Below, in pieces: positions 27,661 through 39,700 of a stretch of DNA of 64,000 nt (within the stretch, counting starts at the first letter, position 1; each line of letters starts with the position of its first letter). Location: NCBI RefSeq assembly GCF_900324465.2, contig NC_046627.1, positions 8,895,610-8,959,609 of the forward strand, written 5' to 3'. The notes beneath the pieces are model-generated. The model saw only the letters and a list, made by a program, of their open reading frames with translations. It did not search any database and had not been told where the DNA came from. The position numbers and the translations under genes are program-made. This stretch comes from Anabas testudineus (taxonomy: Eukaryota; Chordata; Actinopteri; Anabantiformes; Anabantidae).

Positions 27661-27984
27661 GTAAATTACTAACTTATCAAAATTATTTACAGCAATACCT
27701 GTGTCTGTGGGTGTCATAATATATTAAATATCTGATGTTTTTTCTGTAAGGTGGTGTTGACACCCAAAGCCAAATCATTTATTTCTGTCCTACTGTATTA
27801 GGATAAGATGAGATAGTTTGTCATATGCACACATGTACATAGTACAGTGTTAATTAGGAAATAAGATGTGATATGATATAAAAAACAACAAGAAATATAG
27901 ATCAGACAAGAATTTTCACATTAACATCTTTATTTCATTATACAGTTCAATAAAAATTCATTTCATGTTACACGCTCCATTCTG

Positions 27985-28165
27985 ACATTTAGTCATTTGC
28001 AGACGCTTTTATCCAAAGCGACTTACAAGTGAGTTATGAGGTACAAGGCAGGGTGAGTGTAAGGAGGTCTTGGCTACGGAACCCTACTGGAGGCCACAGC
28101 CGGGATTTGAACCCCACTCTTGCTTCTCTACTGGCAGTAAGAACCAAGTGATGCAGGGCAGCAGG
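27985..28165 (-). repeat. Divergent SINE in the last exon of the U14 host
   Basis: On the minus strand, a B box GGTTCAAATCC, then the shared L2-type tail (CGCTTTGGATAAAAGCGTCT). It is related to the 20485 copy but more diverged in the tRNA-like head. Confidence 0.75.
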
Positions 28166-28253
28166 TCCTCACTTACGGTCCTGTTGAGACAATAAATAAA
28201 TACACGTCAACAGACCAGGCCATCGCACTGAACGATTACAACCAGAACAGATT

Positions 28254-28346
28254 TCGCTCAGACATCCAAGGAAGGTTTGGACCATCTTTGGTGTTTAAAC
28301 CTCTGGTGGAAACTACGAATGGCAGGAAAAAGCATCATCACAGCGA
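28254..28346 (-). ncRNA. snord14: U14 box C/D snoRNA copy 6 (most 3')
   Basis: On the minus strand, terminal stem TCGCT/AGCGA, C box GTGATGA and D box CTGA. CCATTCGTAGTTTC pairs with the 18S sequence GAAACTGCGAATGG (one G-U), and CCTTCCTTGGATGT, just before the D box, pairs with ACATCCAAGGAAGG of 18S. These are U14 domains A and B, for early 18S processing and 2'-O-methylation (human C462). It has the loop variant GTTTAAACACC, shared with copy 3. Confidence 0.95.
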
Positions 28347-28525
28347 ACTGTTTAAATCTAATGTGCAAAGAGGGAAATCCGTACCTGGTTTAACCTCAGT
28401 CAGATGATTCCTTTGACTGAACAGGTTATGAAAGCACTCAGTCCAGACCGTCACCCTACAAGAGACATAATCAAGAGTTAGTTGAGAAGCACGAGAACCA
28501 CCATATGATAGTCACTTCAATTAAT

Positions 28526-28618
28526 TCGCTCAGACATCCAAGGAAGGTTTGAGCCATCTTTGGTCTTTAGACCTCTGGTGGAAACTACGAATGGCAGGAA
28601 AAAGCATCATCACGGCGA
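28526..28618 (-). ncRNA. snord14: U14 box C/D snoRNA copy 5
   Basis: Same boxes and both 18S-complementary domains. The inner terminal-stem pair is altered (TCGCC opposite AGCGA), the only copy with this change; the C box GTGATGA remains. Its twin in the duplicated block is at 29691. Confidence 0.93.
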
Positions 28619-29145
28619 ACTGTTCTCAAACGCAGATCATTTGAACATGTGAAAACATACCAAGTACTGTGGACGCTTCATGACCGACCTCCTGACTTGA
28701 CATCAAATCACTGCCACCAGAGTTTCAGCCTGAAAGTGACATTAAATGACAAATTAGATGCAGATAACAACACATTGTCACTACTTAACTCTAATTAAAA
28801 CCTAATATTGGTCATGTTCTGACAAATATATTGCACAATAATCATGTTGGGGCCCCATTTAATTTAGATATTGGATGTTTTATCAACACCTAAAATCTCA
28901 TACATGCATCTTAACTGGATATTAACACTCCTGCAGTGTGCATTTAAATTGTCAGAGCAAGTTAGCAGACCACAAATTACAAACAGACTTATGGTTTCAT
29001 AGATGAGAATCGCACCTTGTCCCGATGTCAGCATGATGAAAACACCTCCAACAGAAGTCATCTTTTTACAGCCTGAAACTGAGAATAGGACATTTGTTAA
29101 TTACAGTTATAAAAAAGAGACTGAAGTTAATTCATTCGTCTTAAA

Positions 29146-29238
29146 TCGCTCAGACATCCAAGGAAGGTTTGAGCCATCTTTGGTCTTTAGACCTCTGGTG
29201 GAAACTACGAATGGCAGGAAAAAGCATCATCACAGCGA
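29146..29238 (-). ncRNA. snord14: U14 box C/D snoRNA copy 4
   Basis: Terminal stem, C box GTGATGA, D box CTGA and both 18S antisense domains intact. The 3' end lies about 72 nt upstream of the small exon at 29072-29046. Confidence 0.95.
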
Positions 29239-29418
29239 CAATCAGCCTCTCAATTCAATTCTATAATACACGTGAGGTCCACATACCTGCTCAATGCTGT
29301 CGACAGTTTAGTTTTAACGACGGCGCCATCGCCAAGGCCTTCACCCTGAAAATGAGAGATAAGGGGAGTTAATTTTAAAAGCAGACAGACGTTACAAGAG
29401 GAGTTCTACTGTCATTGT

Positions 29419-29511
29419 TCGCTCAGACATCCAAGGAAGGTTTGGACCGTCTTTGGTGTTTAAACCTCTGGTGGAAACTACGAATGGCAGGAAAAAGCAT
29501 CATCACAGCGA
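29419..29511 (-). ncRNA. snord14: U14 box C/D snoRNA copy 3
   Basis: Counterpart of the 28254 copy in the 1165-bp-offset duplicate, with the same GTTTAAACACC loop variant and one further substitution between the loop and domain B. Boxes and domains A and B are intact. Confidence 0.95.
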
Positions 29512-29690
29512 ACTATTTAAATCTAATGTGCAAAGAGGGAAATCCGTACCTGGTTTAACCTCCATCGAATGATTCCTTTGACTGGACAGATTATGAAAGC
29601 ACTCAGTCCAGACCGTCACCCTACAAGAGACATAATCAAGAGTTAGTTGAGAAGCACGAGAACCACCATATGATAGTCACTTCAATTAAT

Positions 29691-29783
29691 TCGCTCAGAC
29701 ATCCAAGGAAGGTTTGAGCCATCTTTGGTCTTTAGACCTCTGGTGGAAACTACGAATGGCAGGAAAAAGCATCATCACAGCGA
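29691..29783 (-). ncRNA. snord14: U14 box C/D snoRNA copy 2
   Basis: Counterpart of the 28526 copy but with the intact TCGCT/AGCGA stem. C and D boxes and both 18S-complementary domains are present. Confidence 0.95.
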
Positions 29784-30029
29784 ACAGCAGCAGCAGAGTA
29801 CGCAGATGAAACTGAAGCCCACCTGTTGTCAGGTTGAGTCAAGTTGACGCATTTCTCCTTCTGGCTTTGAAGGAATTAGTCGAATCATCCACTGAGGAGC
29901 AGCTGAGCCGCTTCTCTACGGTGTCCCTGAAGCTCATTCTGTGGTGATCTGTAGGAATCAGAGTTAGAAAGACATCGGTTACATCTCTTATACTGAAAAT
30001 GAAGCAGGAGCCGTTTCCAAAAGGGAAAA

Positions 30030-30120
30030 CGCTCAGACATCCAAGGAAGGTTTGAGCCATCTTTGGTCTTTAGACCTCTGGTGGAAACTACGAATGGCAG
30101 GAAAAAGCATCATCACAGCG
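30030..30120 (-). ncRNA. snord14: U14 box C/D snoRNA copy 1 (most 5')
   Basis: Boxes and antisense domains intact. The terminal stem is one pair shorter at its outer end (CGCT/AGCG). The 3' end is about 80 nt from the following acceptor. Confidence 0.94.
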
Positions 30121-30832
30121 CTAATTTAATCTGTAACTGTAAGAAGAATATTCCTTCATTTTACCTCGTCTATACTGTGACGCTCAAGTCAAAGACGACG
30201 CCGAGGTCCTCAGCTCGCAGTCCTAAGAACGTGAAAGAAAGAAAAAGGCTTAATGTCTTATATTATATAGAGAAAAAAAAACATTACACATTTATACTTT
30301 ATATATAAATATTATACACTTGGGAACAGTATAAATTAACAATCCAAATACTTTCTACAGTTACTGTTAAAGGTCATTAAAACATTTTATTTATTTTTCC
30401 CTCTTCTCTGATGGAGAAGTGTAAAGTTATCCTGTGATGACCACGTGTTGAGCTGCTGGACACTTGTAGGTTTCTTTTCAAGTCCCTTTAAACACATTTG
30501 TAGTTTAAAATCAATCGTTTTAACAATAAATCCTAATCCTGCAGTTTTACCACTTCACTACCACAGTTGCAGCAATTTATTGCACAACTTTCTAAATTGC
30601 TGCCTTTAATCATCACAACAGTGTCTGTTAAAGATTAAATAAACTCATGTGCAGACACATCTGCTCACTGCAACGTGAGGACACTGAAGTCAAATCTTTA
30701 ACCATCCATCAAATAAACTCATCATCTAAGATACATGTCTCCTGCTGATGGATCCACACGCGGCGGTGAACAAGAAAAACATCTTATTTGTGGATTAAGA
30801 GCTCAGATTGAACATATTTACCTGATATTTAC

Positions 30833-30960
30833 CTCCTGACGTCGACTCCAGCCTCCTCACAGAAAAATGAACGGAGCCGCGTCAAACACGTGTTTTTATG
30901 TCGTCATGAAGCCGGTGAACCGGTTGATGAGGCGGTGCTGCCGCCTGCTGGACCGGAGGG
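30833..30960 (-). promoter_or_regulatory. Promoter of the U14 host gene
   Basis: CpG-rich patch (GACGTCGACTCC, GAGCCGCGTCAAACACGTG on the plus strand) directly upstream of the first donor. The likely start, around CATTTTTCTGTGAGG on the minus strand, is pyrimidine-rich, as in the 5'TOP promoters common among snoRNA hosts. Confidence 0.5.
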
Positions 30961-31129
30961 TGAACCCCGTCATACGGTCAGCTACTGTTATATAAATTGT
31001 CTCTAGTAAACCTCCAAATTAATACAAATAAATACTATTTATACACACACAATGAAGTACAGGTGTATGTCACAGTTTCTTCATATAGTATCTCTGTAGT
31101 TTTATAAGTCTAATAATCAGATAATTAAT

Positions 31130-31400
31130 ATCCAATTCAATTGAGTTTTATTTGTATAGCGCCAATTCACAACAGAAGTCATCTCAAGGCACTTTACGGT
31201 GTTTAAGGTTTAAGACCTTACAGAGAATAATTATACAAAATAAATGATGGAGAAAACCCAACAATCCCATTTGAGCAAACTTTAGGCAACAGTGGAGAGG
31301 AAAAACTCCCTTTAGAGGAAGAAACCTCCAGCAGAACCAGGCTCATAGTGGGCGGCCATCTGCCTCGACCGGTTGGGGTGAGTGGAAAGAGAAGAGAGAA
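31130..31400. repeat. Common teleost interspersed repeat, fuller copy
   Basis: Runs from ATTCAATTGAGTTTTATTTG through CTCAAGGCACTTTACGGTG and GAAACCTCCAGCAGAACCAG to CTGCCTCGACCGGTTGGGG. A second long copy lies at 37640-37910, with fragments at 950-1080, 21060-21165 and about 31575-31665. I cannot assign it to a named family. Confidence 0.75.
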
Positions 31401-32240
31401 AAGAACAGCAGGCGACAAAAACAACATATATATACCATATAATATGCAGATAGATAATTAGATATAATTAGATCATTAGAAATAGAGTGCATTTACTGGT
31501 CCTACCGACACGCCCAATGTTCTTGCTGCTTGTTGTTGTTGTTGCTCAAATGGGATGTTGGTATAAGTCTGTATACAGTTATATTTAAGGTCTTAAACCT
31601 TAAACAGTGTAAAGTGTCTTGAGATGACTGCTGTTGTGATTTGACGCTATACAAATAAAATTTAATTGAAAATGATTTCTTCAATATTTTTTTTCTTCTG
31701 CATATTTCATGATATAAGTACATATGATATTAATTTAGAATCTTAGTGATCATTATGTATTGATAATAATGGTTAACATTGATCCACTTAAGTAGACAGT
31801 ACTTAAACAATATAAATATTATTGGTACTTTAATGGCACTAACTCATAGATTATTATATATATTTTAATATATGTAGTGAAAATTGTACAATATGAGTAT
31901 ATGCTTCATTTATGCAATGACATTTTAGAATATTACATATATTATGACATAAAATATTTTTAAATAACAGTTTGTCTGTTAATCACTTTACAAAGTGATA
32001 AACTTTGATATGATAACATATGAAATTATGTTATCATTCAAATAGCATTATAAATTATACATAATCGTATAATAAGTATTTTTATACAGTATAATATAAT
32101 ATTAACAATTAATAATTATTAATTTAACAGTTTTGTTGTTTTAGTTTGTGAAAGCTGCATCATATGTCACAGAAAAAGCAAACTAGAAAAAGGTCACAGT
32201 AATTTAAAGACGGATATTATTTTGAGTTGATACAAGTGAG
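31400..32240. other. AT-rich gene-free stretch
   Basis: Very AT-rich between the U14 host promoter and the TRIM2 first exon. Apart from an inverted fragment of the 31130 repeat at about 31575-31665, nothing recognisable was seen. Confidence 0.6.
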
Positions 32241-32269
32241 ATCAGAGGTGAGAGAGAGACACTGTGATA

Positions 32270-32605
32270 AACAGGGAGAGCGAGAGACTCATCCGCCCAC
32301 ACCATCAGTTAACTGACTGGCAGATCAACCAATCACCTCTCTCTGCTACTCTCTCATGCCCCTGATTGGTGCATACTGCAGCAAAACTCAATGGCTGCCC
32401 CCCTCTTCATCCTCCACCCCCTCCTCCGTCTGGTGGTGCTGCTGCTGCTGCAAGCTGCTGGTGTTGCCGTGACGATGATATCCTCCCCCTCCCACACACA
32501 CACCGGAGAAGAGAGGGAGCAAGCAAGATGCTATGTGACGCGCTGGCTTCAGGCTGCAGAAGCAACACACGCTCACACTCACTGCCTGCGTCTGAGGAAA
32601 ACATG
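32270..32605 (+). promoter_or_regulatory. trim2: Putative promoter and first exon of the TRIM2-type gene
   Basis: GC-richer sequence with two CCAAT-type elements (ACCAATCACC near 32330; CCTGATTGGTGC near 32365), ending at the donor AAAACATG|GTGAGT at 32605. The frame through the final ATG is open back to 32366, so the exon could encode up to 80 residues (proline- and alanine-rich, then MLCDALASGC). It could instead contribute only the last ATG. In either case it joins in phase to the exon at 40269. Confidence 0.55.
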
Positions 32606-35465
32606 GTGAGTTCTGGCTCTGTGTTTTTGGGATGAGAGGACAGGAGGGTGCACGGATGGCTGGGTGGATGGATGGATGGATGGGTGGAGGAATGTTAAGA
32701 TGACAGCAGCATCTGTAGCATGGTGTGTGTTTGACAGAGAGGGATGAGGGAGGTGCAGGAAAGAGAGATTGAAAAGGGATGGATCAGAGGAGGATGGAGG
32801 GATTTCAGGATGAAGGGTGGAGGATGAATGAATGAACGATCCACCTCAGCTTTAGAGCAAATGCACATATGTGTGTGTGCTTGTGCTATCAGGCCTCTAT
32901 GTACTCCACGCTAGCATCCTGAGTGCTAACAGTAACAGGAGGTACGTCACATCTCTGAACAGAAACTGAGCCGATCCACTCTGACTTTAACATCTATGAC
33001 AACTGAGCAGTAGTATCAGACACAGGCCCAGAGACCCAGCAGGTCAGATAGCCACCAAGCCAAAGCCTCTGTAAAATATGAAGAGAATAGTATTTAGTGT
33101 TAGAAAGACAAACAAATGACTGCACTGCAAAAAATACCACCACACAAAAAGATACAAAATACTTATGAAGGCAGGAAAAACAGCAAGAATGACACGAAAA
33201 ATGACTAAAGGAAGCCCAAAATGCTAAGAGACAGTGAAAGGACTATAAAATACATCAAATTAATCCTATTTAATGTTGTTTATATGGCCTAATCACAAAT
33301 TTACAATCTTTAGAACATATGATGCCACATGTTCTTACAATGGAAAACACGGAAATAAACGATTTCCCAAAAAACAAATAAACAAAGATACATAAAAACA
33401 AAAATCATGGTACTACATACAGTAGATTCTCAACCAGTCCAAGAATCTTTAAATGAGCTGTCAAGTTCTTGACTAATATCAACTTTTACTTGCCTTGACC
33501 AATTTTGTTGGAATGGTATCTTGGTTATGCTCATAGTGTTGAGAACAGATGTTAGTTGATCCTTGCTTCTAACTTATTGTAAATTTCTGTAGTTGCCAAA
33601 AGCTGAAGCAATAAATTCAGCATTGCTTTTAAATTTAACTGTCAACAAATGCACAACAGGAATCACTGTGATAATAATGATACAGGTTGCAGCAGGACAA
33701 ATGTTGAATGCTTGAAATTAAACAAGGAATATTGTGAAAATTGAGATGAAAACTTTAAATTCTGCAGCATAGTTTAATCAGTCACTTACGCACAGAGTGT
33801 TTTTTGTAAGTTGCTTCCACTGTGTTAATTACGTATGGTGTCTGTCTGGTGCTTGGTGGTCACCAGGCTTAGTGGATTTTTACAGTTTTTTCCTGAGAAC
33901 AACTGTGGCTAGAAAACGATAGTGGTTGAGACTTATTGTTTATAAAATTTAAAATAACAGAGGACCCAAGAAGCATTCTTGTGGGACACCACATAAAAAC
34001 CAAAGACCTTAGAAACGTCATGTACTTTTTATACAAATGTTAAAGTTTTACATTTGGTGAAGAGATATGTGTGTGTGTAACTATAGGATAGGATATTTAC
34101 ATTATTATTACAGATTAACTAACTAACTGATATGGAAAACTAAGAATGGAAACAATGTCCATTTAATTCAGGGGCAATATGAAAGGGGTAAGAGGAGGGA
34201 CCTGCTCTCTGTTACCCTCCATCATTTCTTTAAGCAGGTGTTGCAGCATTTATTAAACTCTTGGTAAACCCCAGCATAAAAATATTACTTAAAATAATAA
34301 GGAATAAATCCAACCACACCTTAGAGAACTACATTCACCGCTTTAGGAACAGACGCTTCCATTTTTCTCTGTTGTCTCTACCCAGATCGTAGCTCTGTTG
34401 CATCACTTGTAGTGTCCATCATTCTGGCTCTTGTGTTGCCCTTCCCTGTGCTCTGCTGACGTTACGTCTGCCAGCGATGGCTTCTGCCCGTCTGTGTGAC
34501 TGCATGCTCTGCCCATACAACTCCACGTTTTCTACCTCCCCATACAGTTGATCTCCGCGTGTGCTATCCATTTCTCTCTGTCTGCACCATACATTTACAT
34601 TTAGCCATTTAGCTTTGATCCAAAGTGACTGAGGTACAAGGGAAGCGAAAAGTCTAAGTCAAGGTGAAAATATTAAAGCAGAGTACCATAGTACCATATT
34701 TTTCTTTCCAGGACTGTTTCTGAAGTGCACACTATAGAGTCTTCACCATGTTGTACTGGTGTCAGACTGTTGAGTTTGTAAAGCAGTACACTAAAGAGTA
34801 TAGGGCACTGAAAGCTTCCACAGTGGAAAGAAAAAAGTAGTTCACCTGGCATGTAGTACCATCCCACAATGCACTGCTCCCTGTGTGAGAGCTAGGTACA
34901 TTGTTTAAACAGTATCTGAAATATAAAAATGTACTGCTCACCACTGAATGAACGACTTAGTGTACATTATAATGCAAGTTATGAATGAGTGAACAGGGAG
35001 TGAGTTCAGACTCAGACCAGGTCTCTCTAACGTCCCTCTTTGCTTTCTGCCAGAGTCTAATTAACCACAGGTGTTCACAGTTTAACTAATCAATCACAGG
35101 AAGTTAGTTGTGAAAGGATGTAATTAAATAAATTATCAGCAAAACAAGAGCTACAATAGACACAAACATAAAGCAACCCGTGCAACAGCGTAATCTTTTA
35201 TTTTTTATTTCCTCATTCGTCCTTGATGTTGAACTCAAACATCTAAACACCGGGTTAAAGTCTCTGGGACTGTGTCTCCAGTGAATTTACTAATATAAAA
35301 TTTACTGGAATAGTTTTCATAGAGGTGTTAAACCCTCGACAAATTGGAAACACAGCTACAAATAGAGACAGAGAGCGACTAATTCAAACAGAGAGAAAAA
35401 CAGAAACTGAAAGGCAACGTGGCCATTAATCTTCCCATGGGAATATATGAAGAGAAACAGATTAG

Positions 35466-35496
<31 letters not shown>

Positions 35497-36742
35497 ATTT
35501 TCCTCTAGCGTGACGTCACACTGTAGATTTACTGACAAGCTCTTTAGAGACCGGTTTCAATGTCACATTTCTTACACACTCTGCAGCCGCTGCTTGACGG
35601 AAATGAATTTACACTGAGTATTGGTCTGTGTTTAAATCCCACGTTGATGTAATGGAGTCTGGTCTGTTGAGTCGAGGTGACGTAAGTTGCTTTTAGCTTG
35701 TTGCATTCATTTAGACATTGCTTTTTAAACTTTAAACTGGGGCAACTGTAATGTACTGTATTTAGATTATATGTTGCACTTTTCATTGAGAGACATTGAC
35801 GTGGATTTGATTTAAGTGGCCTTCCTTTACATCCACTGCTCATGTGCCCTCAGCAGAACTAAAGCAGGATGTACTGAGCAGCTCTGTGAAACACATGTGC
35901 AGAGCTGCTGACTTTTTCTCAATGAATTACTGGATATATTGCAGTAGATAAAAAAAAAAATATGGAACAAGATAGAGAAGATAAATCCTGGTGGAGCTGG
36001 CTCAGAGGTCAACAGAAGTTTAATGCACTGTGATCTGGGCAGTTCAGTGTGACTGGGAAAATAAATACATATACACATTACATGCATGTTATGTCCTTTA
36101 ATTATTTTAATAGATTGGCACAACACTGCACTGCATTAACACTGTATGTTTTCAGTGCAGCTAAACGAAATCAGGTTATTACAATAAAAAATTCAGCCAC
36201 TAATCAGCTGTTTCCATCATGAGGGACCCTGACCTGAAGATGATCATGCGGGAGGAGTTAGAATTTACAACCTGTCACCTGCAGCTCTTTGTCTAATACT
36301 AATTAATTGTGCTTCCTGCAACCCCTGCACAATAAAATCCACTGAGTGCTTTTAATGTGAAGCAGCAGGAAGTGTTGGGTTATCATTGGCATTAAAAGCT
36401 CTGACCAGCAGTGTGGACGGTAAACACAGAGGCACAGTACTACCACTAATGAAAACTACAATGTAAAGACAATGATTAAGATAAGTAGTCTTAAAGAGTA
36501 AAACATATACAGAGAAATATGAACTGTTGTTTGCACGCTCACTCTAGATAAGCAAACAAATAAAAAAGCTAAAAAATAAAAATGAAAACTTTAATATATT
36601 AAAAAATATTAAATACTAAGATTTAGACTTCTTAGAATTGTGTCCTTTATATAAAAAACAAAGAACCAGAAAGAAAGAAAGGGTTCAGTTGTCTCTGATT
36701 CTGTATGTGACTGTTACAGAGAGTCACCACAGTGTCACAAGA

Positions 36743-36782
<40 letters not shown>

Positions 36783-39700
36783 GTCGCCCCCTAATCCTCG
36801 ATTTTCTGCAATGTGCTGCAGGAAAACCTTCAGTGAAAGTGTGGGGGTGCAGCATAATGTGTGTGTGTGTGTCTGCATTATGACACTGAACACAAAATTA
36901 TAAAATTATTTCATATTCAAGTCTAAAATAAAGAAAAATCTATCTTGTAGCGTGAGACAGACACAAAGTGAGTATCGGCTACTGTCATGTCTGAAGGTTG
37001 TGTGTTCTGAACAGAAAATCTGGGGGAGGAGGAGGAGAAACAGGATTATGTACATGATCAGAGGCAACTCATATCCATAATCCCTCCCCTTTATGAATAA
37101 TTCATCAAAATGTTCACTTCATATTTTACACACATATGATAAAATAATGAAATACAGACATCAAAGAGTGAACCCCAAAAAACAGACACAAAGAATCGAG
37201 GAAGACAGAAAAAGCAAAGTGACTGGGAACAAAAAAGGTGCTCTCGAATATAATGTGCTAAATTTATATGTTTTCCTATTTTTTTTATGTTTGAGCATCT
37301 TTTAAAGCTACATATTTTAGTTAATGAAGAGAAATGCATATTACACTATATGTAATAAAAAAGTAAAGTACTTACAAGTGAACTGGTGTAATCTAATGCA
37401 AATATATTTGTACCTGGTTTAGGAAAAACTAAATTTTATAGTTTATAGAAATACTGTCTATAAACTGTTTTGAAGGAGCCCAGTTCAACACCAATGAAAA
37501 CTACAAACCTGTGTAATAAACATATAGTGTCAGTCAAAATTGCTGTTAATGTTATCACACTTTGAAAACTGTGGTATAGACAGGTGGTAACAGAATTCAA
37601 GGGTACTGAAGAACTGGACCGCTGAGTGTATATTTAAATATTCAATTCAATTTTAATAAGCACCAAATCATAAAATAATTCATCTCAAGGCACTTTACAG
37701 TGTTTAAGGTTAAAGACCTTATAAAATATAACTGTAGACAGAATTATATAGAAAAGCCAACAACACTGCTTGAGCAGCACTAGGAGACAGTGAAGAGGAA
37801 AAACTCGCTTTAGAGGAAGAAAACTCCAGCAGAACCAGGTTCAGGGTGGGCGCCCATCTGCCTTGACCGGTTTGGGTGGGCAGGTCGGTAGGACCGGTAA
37901 CTGGACTCTAGAGATATACAGCTCCAAATATATATACCCAAACAATTGTTGGTACATTTTTAAAAACAGTTCATATTATTACAGTATATTGTATACTTTC
38001 GTTTAATGTGTCTTGGAATTATTTTCCCAGGTGACCACGCCTCATAAAACACATCAGTTTGTCCACAGAAAGGTTTTAGTAACTGTGTTTGACGTCTGAC
38101 TTCATTTCCCTTTAAACTGCCTTAGGATCCACATTAACCAGATAATAGTTTAAAATAACAAGACATTTACATGTTTTTGAATGCTATGTGCATCCCGTCA
38201 CCTCGCGGGGGGAGAAACTGGGAACTGGGACATGTTGTATCATCAGCGTGAATCTGTGAAAACACAGGCCGCTAAATTTAGGATTTTAGGATTAAAAGGC
38301 CCAAGATTGCTTCACTTTTTGTGGTGCCTCTTCCTCATCCCTCCCCATACAGTCTGTTACCATGGAAACCAGAGCCTCACCCCCCCCCCAAGTCTCTCTC
38401 TCTCTCCATCCTCTCCCACTTTGAAGACACGGCAGTGACCTACATTGCTGCTCCTAGAAGCTCTTTTTTAGTATGTGTACATTTCATGCTGTTGGATCCC
38501 ACACATTGCACCACACTCGCCCCCCAACCCCGTCCCTGGGTTGTACCATCTGTCTCGGGGCTTGTTGCACATACCATCTGGGAGGTAATTAGGGGTGTGT
38601 GTTGATGTAACATGCCGCCTGGGAAGAACATATGGACATTCCTATAGTGGGGAAGACAGACTTGGACGGTTTGTGTGTATAAACAAGTGGATTTCCACTG
38701 GTTATTTACATGTGTATGAAATGAAATTGACAAACGTCTGTCAATGAAGCAAATACCCTCAGGGCACGTTTGGGGTTTTCCCAATTATGACTCATCATGT
38801 TTACCCTACATTTGTAAAGTAAAATACTCATTCTCATGATAACACTAACTACACATGACAAAGTATGACAGTGCACAATCAAGACTGAAATTACAGGTTC
38901 TGTGCTAAACCAACTGGGGTTTGGTGTTTCTATGAAAACGGAAGCAGCTTTTACCTGCTACAATTCATTTCTCCTCTTATTGCAGGCCTTTAAGCAACAA
39001 ATTCATAGATCAAAAATATTATTAATATATTATTTGAATCTTTTAAAGCAACTGACCCAGCAAGTACATAAACCAACACTGGGTCACAACAACCCTCTTG
39101 TCTTGGGTAAATGTAACCCAGTAATGTTTTTTTATGCACCACCACTGGTTAATTGGTTTAGAAGAACCCCCTTTTTCTTGGTTAATTTTCTACCTTCAGT
39201 ATTGGCTCAGTTGTGTTTTATCGTCCCGAACACTTGTCCAGCTTTAACACAGGACTTATTTGTCTTTGTTGCTTTCATTCCACGACAACTTAACAGGGAA
39301 ACACAACAAGGTACTTTTCTAATAAGAGGATTAAAACATCGGAGGACGACCGCTTTGTCTCATTATCTCAGTTTGCTAAAGCCTCATATTGTTCTACACA
39401 ACAGGGACCATAGATTGTGTCACCAGTCACTTCCAATGAAAGGCTCAGATCAGATATATACTGAATGAAGAGTATTACCAGGAGGAATTATTACGACAAA
39501 GAAAACCCCTTTTATGTTCAAAGGAGCACTTGACTATTGTTTTAGGACAAACCTGGAAATTGTGAACCTTCCCTTGCAGAACACTTCTTTCTCTTAATAT
39601 CTCTTTGTTTACTTATTCCTTGTTCTTCTCTCTTCTCTTTCAGGGTGCAGTGGATACTTTGAACCCTCTATGGATAAAATAAACGCCAAGGTTCACGACT

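Larger units (their letters stand above)
27910..30890 (-). ncRNA. Non-coding host gene of six U14 snoRNAs
   Basis: Nine exons can be read on the minus strand from acceptors, donors and duplicated units: about 30890-30833 (or to 30821, two donors), 30222-30165, 29948-29823, 29620-29550, 29345-29287, 29072-29046, 28729-28661, 28455-28385 and 28180 to about 27910, with AATAAA at 27934-27929. No long frame spans them; the longest, in the third exon, is about 30 codons. Six of the eight introns hold one U14 each. The 3' end of each snoRNA is about 70-80 nt from the next 3' splice site, the usual spacing for vertebrate intronic box C/D snoRNAs. The gene is therefore an SNHG-type host whose exons are probably by-products. 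The block 28254-28620 is repeated at 29419-29785, offset exactly 1165 bp. Confidence 0.8.

Noticed and set aside
28254-30120. Regular repeats with spacers, resembling a CRISPR-like array
   Set aside because: The repeats are about 93 bp, with box C/D signals, 18S complementarity and flanking splice sites, in vertebrate DNA. They are snoRNA genes.
30420-30480. Plus-strand CTGTGATGA as a C box of another snoRNA
   Set aside because: No D box or terminal stem at a fitting distance, and it is on the strand opposite the host gene.
36746-36781. (CA)n run as a regulatory Z-DNA element
   Set aside because: An ordinary microsatellite in an intron; nothing in its surroundings suggests function.
38902-39468. 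188-codon plus-strand open frame
   Set aside because: It shows no domain, no motif and repeat-like composition, inside an intron. It is most likely chance.
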